A DNA stretch of 36,525 bases from Rhizoclosmatium globosum (taxonomy: Eukaryota; Chytridiomycota; Chytridiomycetes; Chytridiales; Chytriomycetaceae): assembly GCA_002104985.1 (NCBI GenBank), contig MCGO01000304.1:1-36525 (forward strand), in the 5' to 3' direction. The position numbers were made by a program, and so were the translations under genes. Within the stretch, counting starts at the first letter, position 1; each line of letters opens with the position of its first letter. Below are positions 20,501 to 31,591 of this stretch, in pieces. The notes under the pieces are model-generated. The model saw only the letters and a program-made list of their open reading frames with translations, had not been told where the DNA came from and did not search any database.

Positions 20501-20793
20501 ATGGTCGCCGAAGTTCCGGCAGGAACAACAATCGGCGGACACCTGGAATACACGCAGTTCGATAAACTGATGGGACCTGTTGTGGTAAAGACTGCATCGG
20601 TGCCGGAACAGACTTTAGTGCCAGATGAAGGACAGACAGTCCACGATTGTGACATTAGAGGATGTTTTTTTGCACGTAAATCTTTTGTTCTTCCAAGGCT
20701 AAGATCTCCAAATGAAAGATTGTGGAGGATGTTTTTTGCATGTAAATCTTCAACAAAGATCTCCAATGTCTTTGTTCCCTCATCACTCATCAT
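17598..20793 (-). CDS. Class C (GABA-B-like) GPCR with a PMP-type beta-helix ectodomain
   Basis: Six exons (20793-20347, 20288-19722, 19673-19558, 19513-19027, 18981-17924, 17868-17598) splice to 981 residues with no frame break. Residues about 70-540 carry a dozen turns with GGA[ILY] and FxxN-like motifs (GGALQING, GGAISIDN, GGAFWND, GGAYFGI, GGAIHAID, GGAIYLD, GGAIMTAG; YFTNNTA, FVNNSAS), the pattern of chlamydial PMP repeats that form beta-helices. A beta-sandwich-like stretch follows (FSVHAQDVFGNTVPANLNAP). Seven helices from about residue 693 match class C receptors: LLVKTSRIRIIFD in loop 2 and DVPSTFNESKMLGFSAYNWF before helix 7. The cytosolic tail is Ser/Thr-rich. Many N-x-S/T sites suit an extracellular domain. 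No signal peptide is visible at the assumed start, so a 5' exon is probably missing. The ligand is unknown. Confidence 0.85.
20658..20771. repeat. Partial tandem duplication at the 5' end of the GPCR gene
   Basis: GAGGATGTTTTTT(T)GCA(C/T)GTAAATCTT occurs at 20658 and 20725 (period 67). AAGATCTCCAAATG occurs at 20701 with a near copy, AAAGATCTCCAATG, at about 20756. The duplicated segment overlaps the assumed first codons, so the start site is doubtful. Confidence 0.6.
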
Positions 20794-21759
20794 CCATTCA
20801 CATCAGTATCAATTCAGACTTCTACTTCATACTTCTACTTTTCATTTTCTTATATTCAATTATTTTCTTGAAACTTACAAGCAGCGAAACTTGACGGATA
20901 TTAATCCTCCTTCTTGCACAATGCATAGATAGATTTTTTTATTTTACACCCAAAAATATTAATACTGATTTGAACCCCACGCTCCTGCTAAATCACTAAC
21001 CGCAAGCAATCTCTTTTCCCATGAACAACCCCGCAGGTTTCATTTCATTACTTTGAAGGGAGCGTGGCTGCTAGTACGGATGTAGCCGGGGACGGGTATC
21101 AAAGATGTGTCGCAGTATCAGGAGTGGGGAGTTCTGATAATGTTGAAAGAGGCGGGTCACATTTTTGAAGGCATTTTTGACATTGTGATGAAACGGTTTT
21201 GGGATGCGTCTGGTTTGAGTTTTGACCGGGTTTGGTTGACTTTAACGTGTTGGGTGGTGTGGTGCATTCACACCATTTACACTGATGTCAATTATATTAC
21301 AATAAATACTTATGAATGTCAACTTTATTTCGTTGTTTCGAGTGGCCCCGCTGGAACTTCTTTCCCACTTCTTTTGTCAAAGATTTACAAACAATAAAAC
21401 TTAATTGTCCGGCAGTCAAGTTCCAACGACACTGTTTGTAAATTTTAAAGAAAAAAGTTACACATCGCGTTTCCCATACTATGGAGAGTGACAAGTTTCT
21501 CCAATGCTTGCCCACTGTGTCTTAAAGAGTTCCATTCCAGAGTTGGATCAAACAACAAGAAGTTTAACCTTTTTCAAGTGACAACTGAGATAGATGCTGA
21601 TAGAGGAAGATGGACGAGAGATGGAACACGATGGAGGAGTTGACAGAGATCTCCTAAAGCTGCCATAGAGTTGTTTACTTTCTTGCAAATTAACTTTTTT
21701 TGAATAAAATTAATGTGACTCACTCAATTTATCCTTTTTCTGCTGACGTAAATTGAGTT
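20794..21759. other. Interval upstream of the GPCR gene, no supported gene
   Basis: Short ORFs only. A minus ATG at about 20930 followed by a GTAAGT donor (about 20882) could be a first GPCR exon, but no hydrophobic signal sequence can be joined convincingly. Confidence 0.35.
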
Positions 21760-22200
21760 TTGAGTGCGTTGAGTGGATATCAATCGTTTGCCACCTTAGC
21801 CGCCAACCATTGGAGTCCTCCACCTCTTGAAATAGTGGGCAGTGAAGTTCATTCTCAATTTTTAATAATGTTTAGTTCAGCCCAAAAACTTCCACTTGCT
21901 CAGTTGCCTGAAAAAGTGACACTGCCTCCCAAACTGATCAACATTCAACACTTGCCAAATTCCAATAGCCAAATGCCTCGCCTCATCAAGAGTAAGTGGT
22001 CCCAATGACCAAAGCCAAGGCAACAATCCTTAAACAGAGGTTACTGTTTCAGTCACCAAAATCAAAATATAACCAAAGAGCCCTGTCGTGCCAAGCAAAT
22101 TATCTCCGTCTATGCCTGAACGGCTTCCTGGGAGTAAAGCTTTGATGGCGAAGGAAGAATTTGACAACTTTGGCGCACCAACACAACTATGCAATGTCAG
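21760..22200 (+). other. Possible small gene or pseudogene, unrecognised
   Basis: The frame from 21760 reads SFATLAANHWSPPPLEIVGS and later KLPLAQLPEKVTLPPKL, then meets a good GTAAGT donor after RLIK (about 21991). A TTACTGTTTCAG acceptor lies at about 22040-22051. After splicing, a stop follows within about 7 codons, and Ser/Pro-rich sequence (PKSPVVPSKLSPSMPERL) continues in the same frame beyond it. It may be a pseudogene or a gene with a base error. No family is recognised. Confidence 0.3.
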
Positions 22201-22730
22201 GCTCATCCATCAATGCATGCTGATGCATATTCGTTTTCATTTTCATTTTGCTGGCGTTTCCAATAAAGTAATGCGCTACGTCATCTTGCCTTCACTTCGC
22301 CTACTCTTTGTCTGCCCACCAATCAAATAGTGGTATTGACGTCAGTATTGTCTAAACTTTTCTCGTCGTTGGTAGGTATTAGAGACTGCGTGTGATAAAT
22401 AATTCAAGGCCACTTCTTCTGAGAGCTCATCCGATTTCGAACGTCCTAATTGTGCCAACATATTGTTAGGCGGAAACAATATAAGATGCTAAAATGGTGC
22501 TCTGTGATAAACTGTAGCACACATATCCCACAATAGTCCACAGGGCTGGTAGGAAATACTTTGCGCATTTGTAGCACCTGACACAATTTACCAAAGCTCC
22601 ATGGGTCGCGGCGCAGCACTCAAAGGATGCAAGCTAGTAGATGGGAACTTTTCTTACAAGGAACCAAATTTAATATCATTTTCTGAGCCGAAAATAACTT
22701 GTCAAATAACGCTTTCCAACTAATGCCGTC
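22201..22730. other. Interval downstream of the GTPBP1-like gene
   Basis: No supported gene. A CRE-like TTGACGTCAG occurs near 22335. Confidence 0.35.
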
Positions 22731-25640
22731 TTAACTTGTGGAAAGAACAACGCCTACAACTTTTCCAACACACTTGAGCCTCTCTTCTCCTCGAAATAAG
22801 ACTGTGCTCCCAATTTTAACCCATTCTGGCTCATGTGAAAAGCGTAATCGAATTCTTCCATTTGAACCTGTTTTCAGAACAGGTGCAATGAGGTAATCCA
22901 AAGCAGTAGATTCTGAAGCCAATTGGGACAGAGTGTTGCCAGTTTGTGCCGAATTTGATGCACCAGAACTGATGATAAGCTTTTGAGCATTTCTGCGAGG
23001 AGATGATGGTGTTGGTGTTGCTGATCGTTTTGTAGGGTTTGACAAAGCAGTTCCATGGCCTTCAGGTGTGTTCGTTTGTAATGTAGAAAGTGCACTTTGT
23101 CCCAAATCAAATGACACAAGGCCTTTCCGGTTTGGAGTTCCATTCAAAGCATTTGGGCTATCCAAAACGTCTGCTGTTCGTTTGGTGGCAGGAAGCGAGA
23201 GACTTGGACTCTCCATAAGATTTGCATCAACTGTGGCACCAACTGTGACTCCTAGAATATCTTCATTCCGAAAGCCTGATCTGGAAGAAGATGATGGTCG
23301 ACTTGTTGACACACTACTGGATCTTCGCCGACTCTTTGCAGGTACAATGAAGTAATCCCCACTTGCGCCGTCTTCTCCTAAGTCTACAACTCCAACACCA
23401 AGCTCATTGATTGAGACATCTTCATTCACAAGTCCGGCCCATTTGCCTGTGCTATCTTGAAGTTTTACAATCCTAGCTCCTTGACGAACACTTCCAAGGT
23501 AGGCTACTCCACTGGTCCCGACAGCAACCTCTGTCACGTTATTTTTGCTTCCAACTCCATGAATCACGTGAATTTCTGCTTCAAATTCCCAAGCACAAGC
23601 AGTGATTGGAAGAGCTGGTTTGAAAACTGAGGCAACTGTTACAGTGTTTCCTTTTGGACTTGTCATAGAATCAGAGTTTATGGTTGGTGTAAGTGGTTGA
23701 GCTGAAAGGAGCGGGGAGCTTGGGATTGATGAAGATTCCTCTTTAATTGTTGGCTTAGTTGCCAATATAACTTGACCCTTCCGAACTTTGAAGCCAGGAG
23801 GAGGATTTTGTGAAATAAGCCCATTTTGAGAATTTCTAAGAGATTTCTTGCGTATGCTGATTCCTTCAGGACTCAGAGTATCTTGAACACCTCCTTCTGC
23901 ATAAGACTTGTGAACAAAGCTTATTGCACAAGTTGCTGCTTGACCCATGGTTAGATGTGCAATAGGTATTCTCTGGCGATGGATAGAAGTTATTTGAATT
24001 GGAACAAATTGGCCTCGATCAGGACCAAGGTAAAAAACTTCATTGCGCTGTGATCGCAGTGACATGTGGCCTGCAGTCAAGAGGCCCCCCACAACATATC
24101 CCAATCCAGGAATATTGTATGTTTCTTCAACACTGAATTCGAGGGTCTCATTGTCAAGGGGTTCAATTTCTGTTGAATTTGAAGGCTTTGGAAGCAGATT
24201 AAGAAATTTTTCAAGTAGATTCATGTTTTCGCCAGTAACACTAGAAGTGAGGAATATGGGAATAACTCTATATTGTGGAAGAGTTAATTTATTGACAGTT
24301 TAGGGCAATGAAACAAACCTAGAGTTAACCAAACTGCTGACAGCAACCACCAAATCATCTTCATTTTGAATAACCATTGGAACACGACAAATTCCTGGAG
24401 ATTTCAGGAGTCTGAGCAAAGAATTGACTGTTTTTGTTAACTGCTCAGTTGAGGCAACATCAACCTTCGTAATAACAATGAAGACAGGAACCATGAGTGC
24501 CACAGCAATTCCCAAATGCTCTCGGGGAACTTCACTGACACCACCAGCATTGGCTCCAAGAATCTAATGAATAATGATAGGTTCAAAATTAGTTGTAAAT
24601 AGACTACAACCAACCAAACACGCATAGTCAGGGGAATGACCAGTTAAGCCCGAAAGAGTTGTTTTTTGGTACTTTGGATGTCCAGCAGTATCAAGGAAAC
24701 TGACAATCTTGGCACTGGCTTCACATATCTGTTCCAAAGTGCTGATATTTGTGGATCCATAGTTGACAATACCTCCTTGGGCATTGAATCCAATAATTTG
24801 ATGTGAAATAGAAGACGTCCGGCCGGATTCAATTTCGTGTCGATGCCTGAGTAAGTTGAGCCGAGATTTTCCTCGCCCATTGTCTAGTTCAGAGTCTGCA
24901 AGGACACCCAACAACGTTGACTCTTTGCATACGATTCAATATCATTATGAGTAACCCCAAAAAACTCACTTCCAGCAGCAGCTCCTCCAACTATGGCGAC
25001 GCGAATTTCCAAGAAGTGGCGATCATCCTCCAAACCCTTCCTCACCAACACTTCTGCGACTACTCTCTCCTCCATTAATTCATCTATTTCTGATTTTTGA
25101 CGGTTTACATCATCAAGATCCAAGGAGAAGGCAAATCCATCATCATCTTCAGATGCCTCCTCATCACCTCCGACAAGACTCTGACTGGAATTAAAGCTGG
25201 CTAGCATTCGCTCTTTCTTGAGATACTCTGCGTGGCTTAATTGAATGACTCTTTCGCGAATAATCGACACATCAGCGTTCAACATTTCTCCCATCTGCTT
25301 GAGTGTTTTGATTGACTCGGCCATGTCCCTGCGTGATAGTCCCACCAGTTCACCGTGATCTGATACACCAATCTCATAAATGGCTTCACCATGACCTTCT
25401 GCTAACCTGTAGTTATATTTAAAACCCAGCCCAACCAAACGAAAGCAGTTCCTCACCTCCATTTTAGTTGTGTGACGAGATGTTGAATTCTTTCAGGTGG
25501 CGGGTTAATGAGCTTTAGCTGAGGCGGATATAAGCCAGATTGGACAAACACGTTTACGAGGTTACCTTGTATTCAACGTTCCCCTGCTCAATTTCCTGAG
25601 GGAGCGCTGTTCCACCAGCTTCGTCAATATGTGTAGCCAT
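22731..25640 (-). CDS. GTPBP1: GTPBP1/GTPBP2-type translational GTPase
   Basis: Six exons (25640-25566, 25518-25457, 25406-24970, 24922-24615, 24563-24319, 24267-22731) give 887 residues with no break. The family is EF-Tu-like GTPases linked to ribosome rescue and mRNA decay. The G domain is complete: P-loop VGGAAAGKST (K192), G2 region SGRTSSISHQIIGF, G3 DTAGH (269-273), G4 TKVD (326-329), and the family-specific RLLKSPGICRVPMVIQ. Domain II/III sequences follow (NIPGLGYVVGGLLTAGH, LTMGQAATCAISF). An unusually long low-complexity Ser/Thr/Pro insert, with EFEAEIHVIHG embedded before it, occupies much of residues 550-830, and the barrel resumes at RIRLRFSHEPEWVKIGS. One intron splits the P-loop Lys codon and uses an AAG acceptor. 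An acidic N-terminal segment (GGDEEASEDDDGFAF) precedes the G domain, as in the animal proteins. Confidence 0.92.
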
Positions 25641-25933
25641 GAAGGACTGGGTCGAATGGCGGTTGGCATTCCGTGGACTGAAGTGGAGGTCCATTTTTGT
25701 GACTCTTTTTTAATTGGCTGAGAAAAGCAGAGAAAAGAACAAAAGAACTACAGTAAAGAATGGAGAATTGAGAATTTCACCTTCCGTTGGAACCTCGACT
25801 TCACGAATGAGATTTACGAAGTATGATTATACGAATGGATGACCTCGTCTTCCATTTCCAGCAAACTATCCTATTTTAAACGTGATGTATAACTCGAAAA
25901 AACAGTGTTTTGAAGAAGTTTGTTTGAACCAGA
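25641..25933. promoter_or_regulatory. Shared divergent promoter of GTPBP1-like and DHODH genes
   Basis: 293 bp separate the two start codons, which face away from each other. The region is AT-rich with no ORF of note. Specific factor sites could not be assigned. Confidence 0.5.
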
Positions 25934-27387
25934 ATGTTCACCAAGCCGCGATTGTTTACACTTGTTCAACGACGCCTCACGACGAGCGCATCTTCGCAGT
26001 CCCAGGCGAGCGCAGGCATTGGACGCAAACTGTTTTGGACAGCCGCGGGAGTTGCCGGAGTGTTCGGAGGGCTGGTGCTGTTTGACACTCGCGCTGCCGC
26101 ACACAGGCACATTACGATGCCTCTGATGCACTTGCTCGATGCTGAAGAAGCGCACGTGCTCAGTATCAAAATGGCGAAAATGGGTTTGGCGCCGAAGGAA
26201 TGGGTGAATCCCGATGATGCAGGATTGCTTGAAACTGAGGTGAGCTTTCGTTTTTTACAAGTCTACACGCATACTCAGACTTGTCATGTAGGTCTGGGGA
26301 ATCAAACTGAATAATCCAATTGGACTAGCTGCTGGCTACGATAAGCATGCTGAGGCTATCGACAGTCTTCTTGATTTTGGGTTTGGTCTCGTTGAGATTG
26401 GATCTGTCACTCCAGTTCCACAGTCGGGAAACCCCAAACCGCGAATGTTCCGTCTTAAAGAGGATAACTCTGTCATCAACAGATATGGTTTCAATTCTGA
26501 AGGGCATGATACTGTTGCGGGACGTTTGAGTCACCGTATTCGCACATGGCTCTTCAAGAATAGTGTTGCAACAAAGAGCGGAGAGCTTGTTCCGAGCGGT
26601 GTTCCAAGATCATTGGTATTAAACAAGGCTTTGGGGGTCAATCTGGGAAAGAACAAGGTTTCAGCCGCCGAAGACAACTCTGATTATGTTAAGGGTGTTT
26701 CATCGTTGGGTCAATTCGCTGATTATATTGTCGTCAACATCAGTAGTCCAAACACACCTGGCTTCGTAGCTTACAGAGACGCGAGCCAATGTTAAAACTG
26801 ATGAAGGAGGTTTGATGATTTTGATCTTACTTACCTTTACTGACTCAGTCTCACAGGTGAAAGAGGCTAGAGACGTCCATGTCGCTCACCGTCCTCCAAT
26901 TCTCGTTAAAATCGCTCCCGACGTGAATGAAGTAGAGCTTGAAGATATTGCTGCCGTTGTCCAAGAAGCTGAAATGGACGGAGTCATTATTAGTAACACT
27001 ACCATTTCACGTCCATCTTATTTAAAGAGTGGTATGTTTCAATAATCTCTTGACAAGGTGTAAACTAGTCTTCTATTAGATCCTACACTCGTCTCCCAGA
27101 TTGGTGGTCTGTCTGGCCCACCTGTCTTCCCACTTGCAGTTGAAAAAGTTCGTGCATTTTATGCCTTGACGAATGGAAAGATTCCTATCATTGGATGTGG
27201 AGGAGTTTCAAGTGCCGAGGAAGCTATTGCCTACGCGAAAGCCGGTGCGTCTCTTGTTCAATTGTACACATCACTTGGATATTATGGACCTGGAGTTGTG
27301 TATGATGTAAAGAAGGGACTGGTAGATTATTTGAAGAAAGAGAAAACAACTTGGAAAGAGTTGGTTGGTTCTGACCACCAAAAGTAG
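25934..27387 (+). CDS. URA9: Dihydroorotate dehydrogenase, class 2 mitochondrial, with one frame break
   Basis: Oxidises dihydroorotate to orotate with quinone, the fourth step of pyrimidine synthesis, in the inner mitochondrial membrane. The N-terminus is a basic targeting sequence ([15 protein letters not shown]) followed by a membrane helix ([18 protein letters not shown], 33-50). Family motifs follow: [41 protein letters not shown], the active-site [36 protein letters not shown] and [11 protein letters not shown]. Introns are 26240-26291, 26810-26856 and 27032-27079. One base is missing near 26761: straight after SSPNTPG the frame runs to a stop, while the expected [15 protein letters not shown] lies one frame over. 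One extra base gives 435 residues, the usual length. An assembly error is likelier than loss of this housekeeping gene. Confidence 0.9.
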
Positions 27388-27439
27388 TAAGAAGAATTAC
27401 CAAATAATAATTTTATGTACTCCAATTGCGCAAAGAATG

Positions 27440-28845
27440 CTAAAAATGCCGACCTTCTCTTCTGGGAAACATGATGTTATCGGAACTTCGAGCGTACCTC
27501 ATTCCAAGCTCTGCTGACCCAGAACCTGCTCGTAAGCTATCACTTGACTTCCCAGCTGACGCAGATCTCAACGGAAACGTTTGACTTGCTTTCAAAGACT
27601 CCAATGATGTCGCTGGAATTCGCAACGTATCTGTCGAACCCACCCTACTGTTGGTGGAGGTTGGTTTCATCTTTGAAATAACTCGCAACACGTGCCCAAA
27701 TGACCCCTTTCGACGACAAGATATAAGAATATTATCTTGCCTCTTCCAGAAGCCTCCTGTTTCGAATTCACATTCCGAGCCGATGGTCCACTTTTTCCTC
27801 TCTCCACCATATTCTTGACGACATCCGTTACAAACCAGTGTGCTGCAATTACTTTAATGAAGTCGCAAACGTGGCTTCCGAAAAGGCTTTGAGATGATGG
27901 AATCCAAGTTGCCAATTGCAGAAGAGTTTCACGAGCTGTGCGGCCGTGTCAAGGAAAGATCCACGGACGTCACAGCTTAAAATGTAGCATAGTTTTGCGT
28001 ACGAGTCCCATGCTTTATCGGTGTTATTGACGTGTTTGATTATTGCAGCCCAAACAATGCAGAGAGTAATACGTTGATGAAAACCTTGATAAAAATATGT
28101 GTCAGTAATATGTTTTACCCAAATAGGCACTCACATCAGCTGAAACATAGACAGATTGTATATCTCCATTCAAGCGAACGCTACAATGGTCCATAGAATC
28201 AGGCTTCAAGATTTCAGTCCAGATATATGGAAAAGTTGCAACAGTGCAAATCATGCAGAATCCCAATACAACTCTGCAGATCCATGGACGGTTCTTATAC
28301 ATTGATTCAAACTTGATGTATTGCAACCACCAAACGCAAACAATCACAGATTGAGAAACTACTCCAGCCGCAAACTTTCTCCAAAAACACGAAACCTGAA
28401 AGTAGGGTGCAATCTCGAACACGATTATGATTAACGTTCGTGCAATCCAAAGTGTTAGCTGCGATACATTTGCGAATGTGAGCCAGCTTCGCTTTTGGAC
28501 GTGAAGGTCAATGGCTTGATATAAGAAAATAACCGACATCCCTAGGAATATACCCTATGACAGATAGATTTCAGCTTTTTGAGGATAAGGCGAGGCCCAT
28601 ACCTGCATCATAACATATGCGCCGTAGATGATGATATCGGTTTCAGAAACATTTAATATTGTGGACAGATTATGCGGAGAAGCCTGCGATGGGGATGGAA
28701 CAGATCGCAACGATGTTGTGGATGTGGGAGCGAGAATCGTTGTAGTAAAAGTTGTAGAAGGTGTTGGATTGATAATCTGATTCGTTGCATTTGCGGCTAT
28801 TTCCGCCAGACGTGCGACAACCTCGACATATGGAAGTGCTGGCAT
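27440..28845 (-). CDS. Orphan seven-helix membrane protein, frame-broken
   Basis: The start ATG is at 28845. The N-terminus is Ser/Thr/Pro-rich, then hydrophobic helices follow: IIIYGAYVMMQ joined by a 48-nt intron (28555-28602) to GIFLGMSVIFLYQAI; LTLWIARTLIIIVF; VVSQSVIVCVWWLQYI; VVLGFCMICTVATFPYIW; after a second intron (28085-28134) VFINVLLSALFGLQ; AKLCYILSCDVRGSFLD; and VCDFIKVIAAHWFVTDVV. A Ser-rich cytosolic tail ends the protein. Seven helices suggest a receptor, but no known class motif was recognised. Reading needs one extra base at about 28046, 27910 and 27790, all in short A or T runs. The 3' end is convergent with DHODH at a distance of 52 bp. Confidence 0.65.
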
Positions 28846-28958
28846 TTGGTCAAAAGGCTATAAAGACGCGAAGGTGAGTGAAACAGTAACGAACAAGAGA
28901 TTGCCAATGTATTTTGAAAATCTTATGTAGCCGAGAGAAGAAGTCTATAAAATAAGTT

Positions 28959-30282
<1,324 letters not shown>

Positions 30283-30395
30283 TGAGTTTTTGGGGGAGTC
30301 TTTTTTTTCTTATCAACGGCTTATCGACAGCCAATGACATCATTCCGAAAACAACCGACCTCTTCCGTCAGTTTTCTTTGTTGAATTTGTGAAAT

Positions 30396-31419
30396 TTATT
30401 CAACTTTTCGTGTCCTGAATGTCTTTCGGTTCTCTGGATCAAGCACACCATCATAGACCCCAACTACCTCCAGTATTTGATATGCCTTTTTTGTTCGCAA
30501 TGCAGATTCTGGAAATCGAAATAGCTTTAGAGTGCCTTCGACAGTGTCTTCGTCCCGTAAGAATAAATCCAAGTTTGAGAGTAGTTTTGGAGGAAGGGAC
30601 GCTTCAGGGTCTAACACTAGAATATTGCGGTCACCAGAATTGAGGACTTCAATGCCAATTATTGTAAGAGAATGTCCTCTTTGAAAATTATTGAAGTGTC
30701 AGCATTTTGAGAGTGAGAGTTGCCAGATTGAACATACTGGTACTGAAAGTAGAGGGGCAGTTTCTCAGTGTCGTGAATCCCTTCTTCATTGTTTCTGTTG
30801 AATATGACGGGGAACTCGTGTGATTCCGCCAGAGCTTTGTCGAAATCTGATGAGGATCCATCAAAATACGCCTCGATCCAATCACAAACTGCAGGATGAG
30901 ACTGATTTTGGCCTGTGGCTATAGGAAAGTCTGTAACTTTGACTCTACCAGATAGAAACGTCGATCAGTTAAAATGGCTGTATTAGGATTTGACTCACTT
31001 TAATCCAAGAGAATGCATCAGACAATATATTTCACAAGTTCCAATCCATTTTCGAGTACCGACAACAGTTTGTTTAAGTTGTTGAGCGCCTTCTGGGTCA
31101 TATCCAAGAGCCCAAGCATATTCAATCAGCGACTGAATCAGTTCAATAGATGGTACAAGACCAAGGCCTGGTTCAAGACGTTGCCTGAATGGTAATTTCG
31201 ATTGTACAAGGGAATTTTCGAATGAACGCCGAAACGAAGGCACGGCTGGTAAAGAGGAGCTATGTGTGTGGATGTTGTATTGGTGACGTTGCAAGGAGTG
31301 CCAATACCAACGCACCACAGCATTTGAGCGTTTCTGTATCCACAAGACCATCCCGAGTCCGCTCTAGTTTCTTTTGTTGCACTCAGAGAAGAGAAGAGAA
31401 GACGGGAGCTAACACCCAC
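30396..31419 (-). CDS. C78-family cysteine peptidase (ZUFSP/UFSP-like)
   Basis: Peptidase C78 enzymes cleave ubiquitin (K63 chains, ZUFSP/ZUP1 and fission yeast Mug105) or UFM1. Exons 31419-31308, 31245-30999, 30944-30738 and 30678-30396 join in frame. Catalytic Cys lies in GWSCGYRNAQML and His in GHSLTIIGIE, with Asp in ILVLDPE about 21 residues later. Between them are VPSIELIQSLIEYAWALGY, GTRKWIGTCEIYCL and VTDFPIA, all in family order. Introns are 62, 54 and 59 nt, and the last one ends in AAG. The 5' end is uncertain: the frame opens at a GTG (31419) and no ATG or zinc finger was found upstream, so a first exon may be missing. At about 282 residues it resembles the finger-less fungal form. 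The peptidase is divergent from the EDE1-like gene. Confidence 0.82.
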
Positions 31420-31591
31420 TTTTGCACAGTTTCACGTTTTGAGCACAAAGAAATGCGCGTCGCTGATTCGAAGCCGAAAGAAGAAGCAACACGGCCGCCA
31501 CGAGCGAGTCGACTCTAAGTTGGTTGTTGTTGTCTTCAGAGTTGTTGTTGTTGGCCTTCCGTTTCATTTGATTCAAAGTTCTCGAATAATA
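31420..31591. promoter_or_regulatory. Divergent promoter between the C78 peptidase and EDE1-like genes
   Basis: About 170 bp lie between the assumed 5' ends. The stretch includes GTTGTTGTTGTC and GTTGTTGTTGTTGG runs (31523-31553). If the peptidase has a further 5' exon, it overlaps this interval or the EDE1 leader. Confidence 0.4.

Noticed and set aside
21107..21397. 96-residue plus ORF upstream of the GPCR gene
   Set aside because: No recognisable motif, and the region shows no splice signals or homology clues.
21340..21450. Interleaved complementary words GGAACTT, TTTACAAACA, AAGTTCC and TGTTTGTAAA suggesting a pseudoknot
   Set aside because: Arms are short, spacing is irregular, and nothing else supports a structured RNA there.
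22330..22345. TGACGTCA as a CREB/ATF-type regulatory site
   Set aside because: It is a single 8-bp match far from any start codon in 36 kb and is expected by chance.
26737..26776. An intron across the DHODH break, using GTCC...ACAG
   Set aside because: It would delete the catalytic SSPNTPG segment. A single missing base restores the full conserved sequence.
31460..31480. GATTCGAAGCC as a tRNA B box
   Set aside because: No A box at the right distance upstream and no cloverleaf can be drawn.
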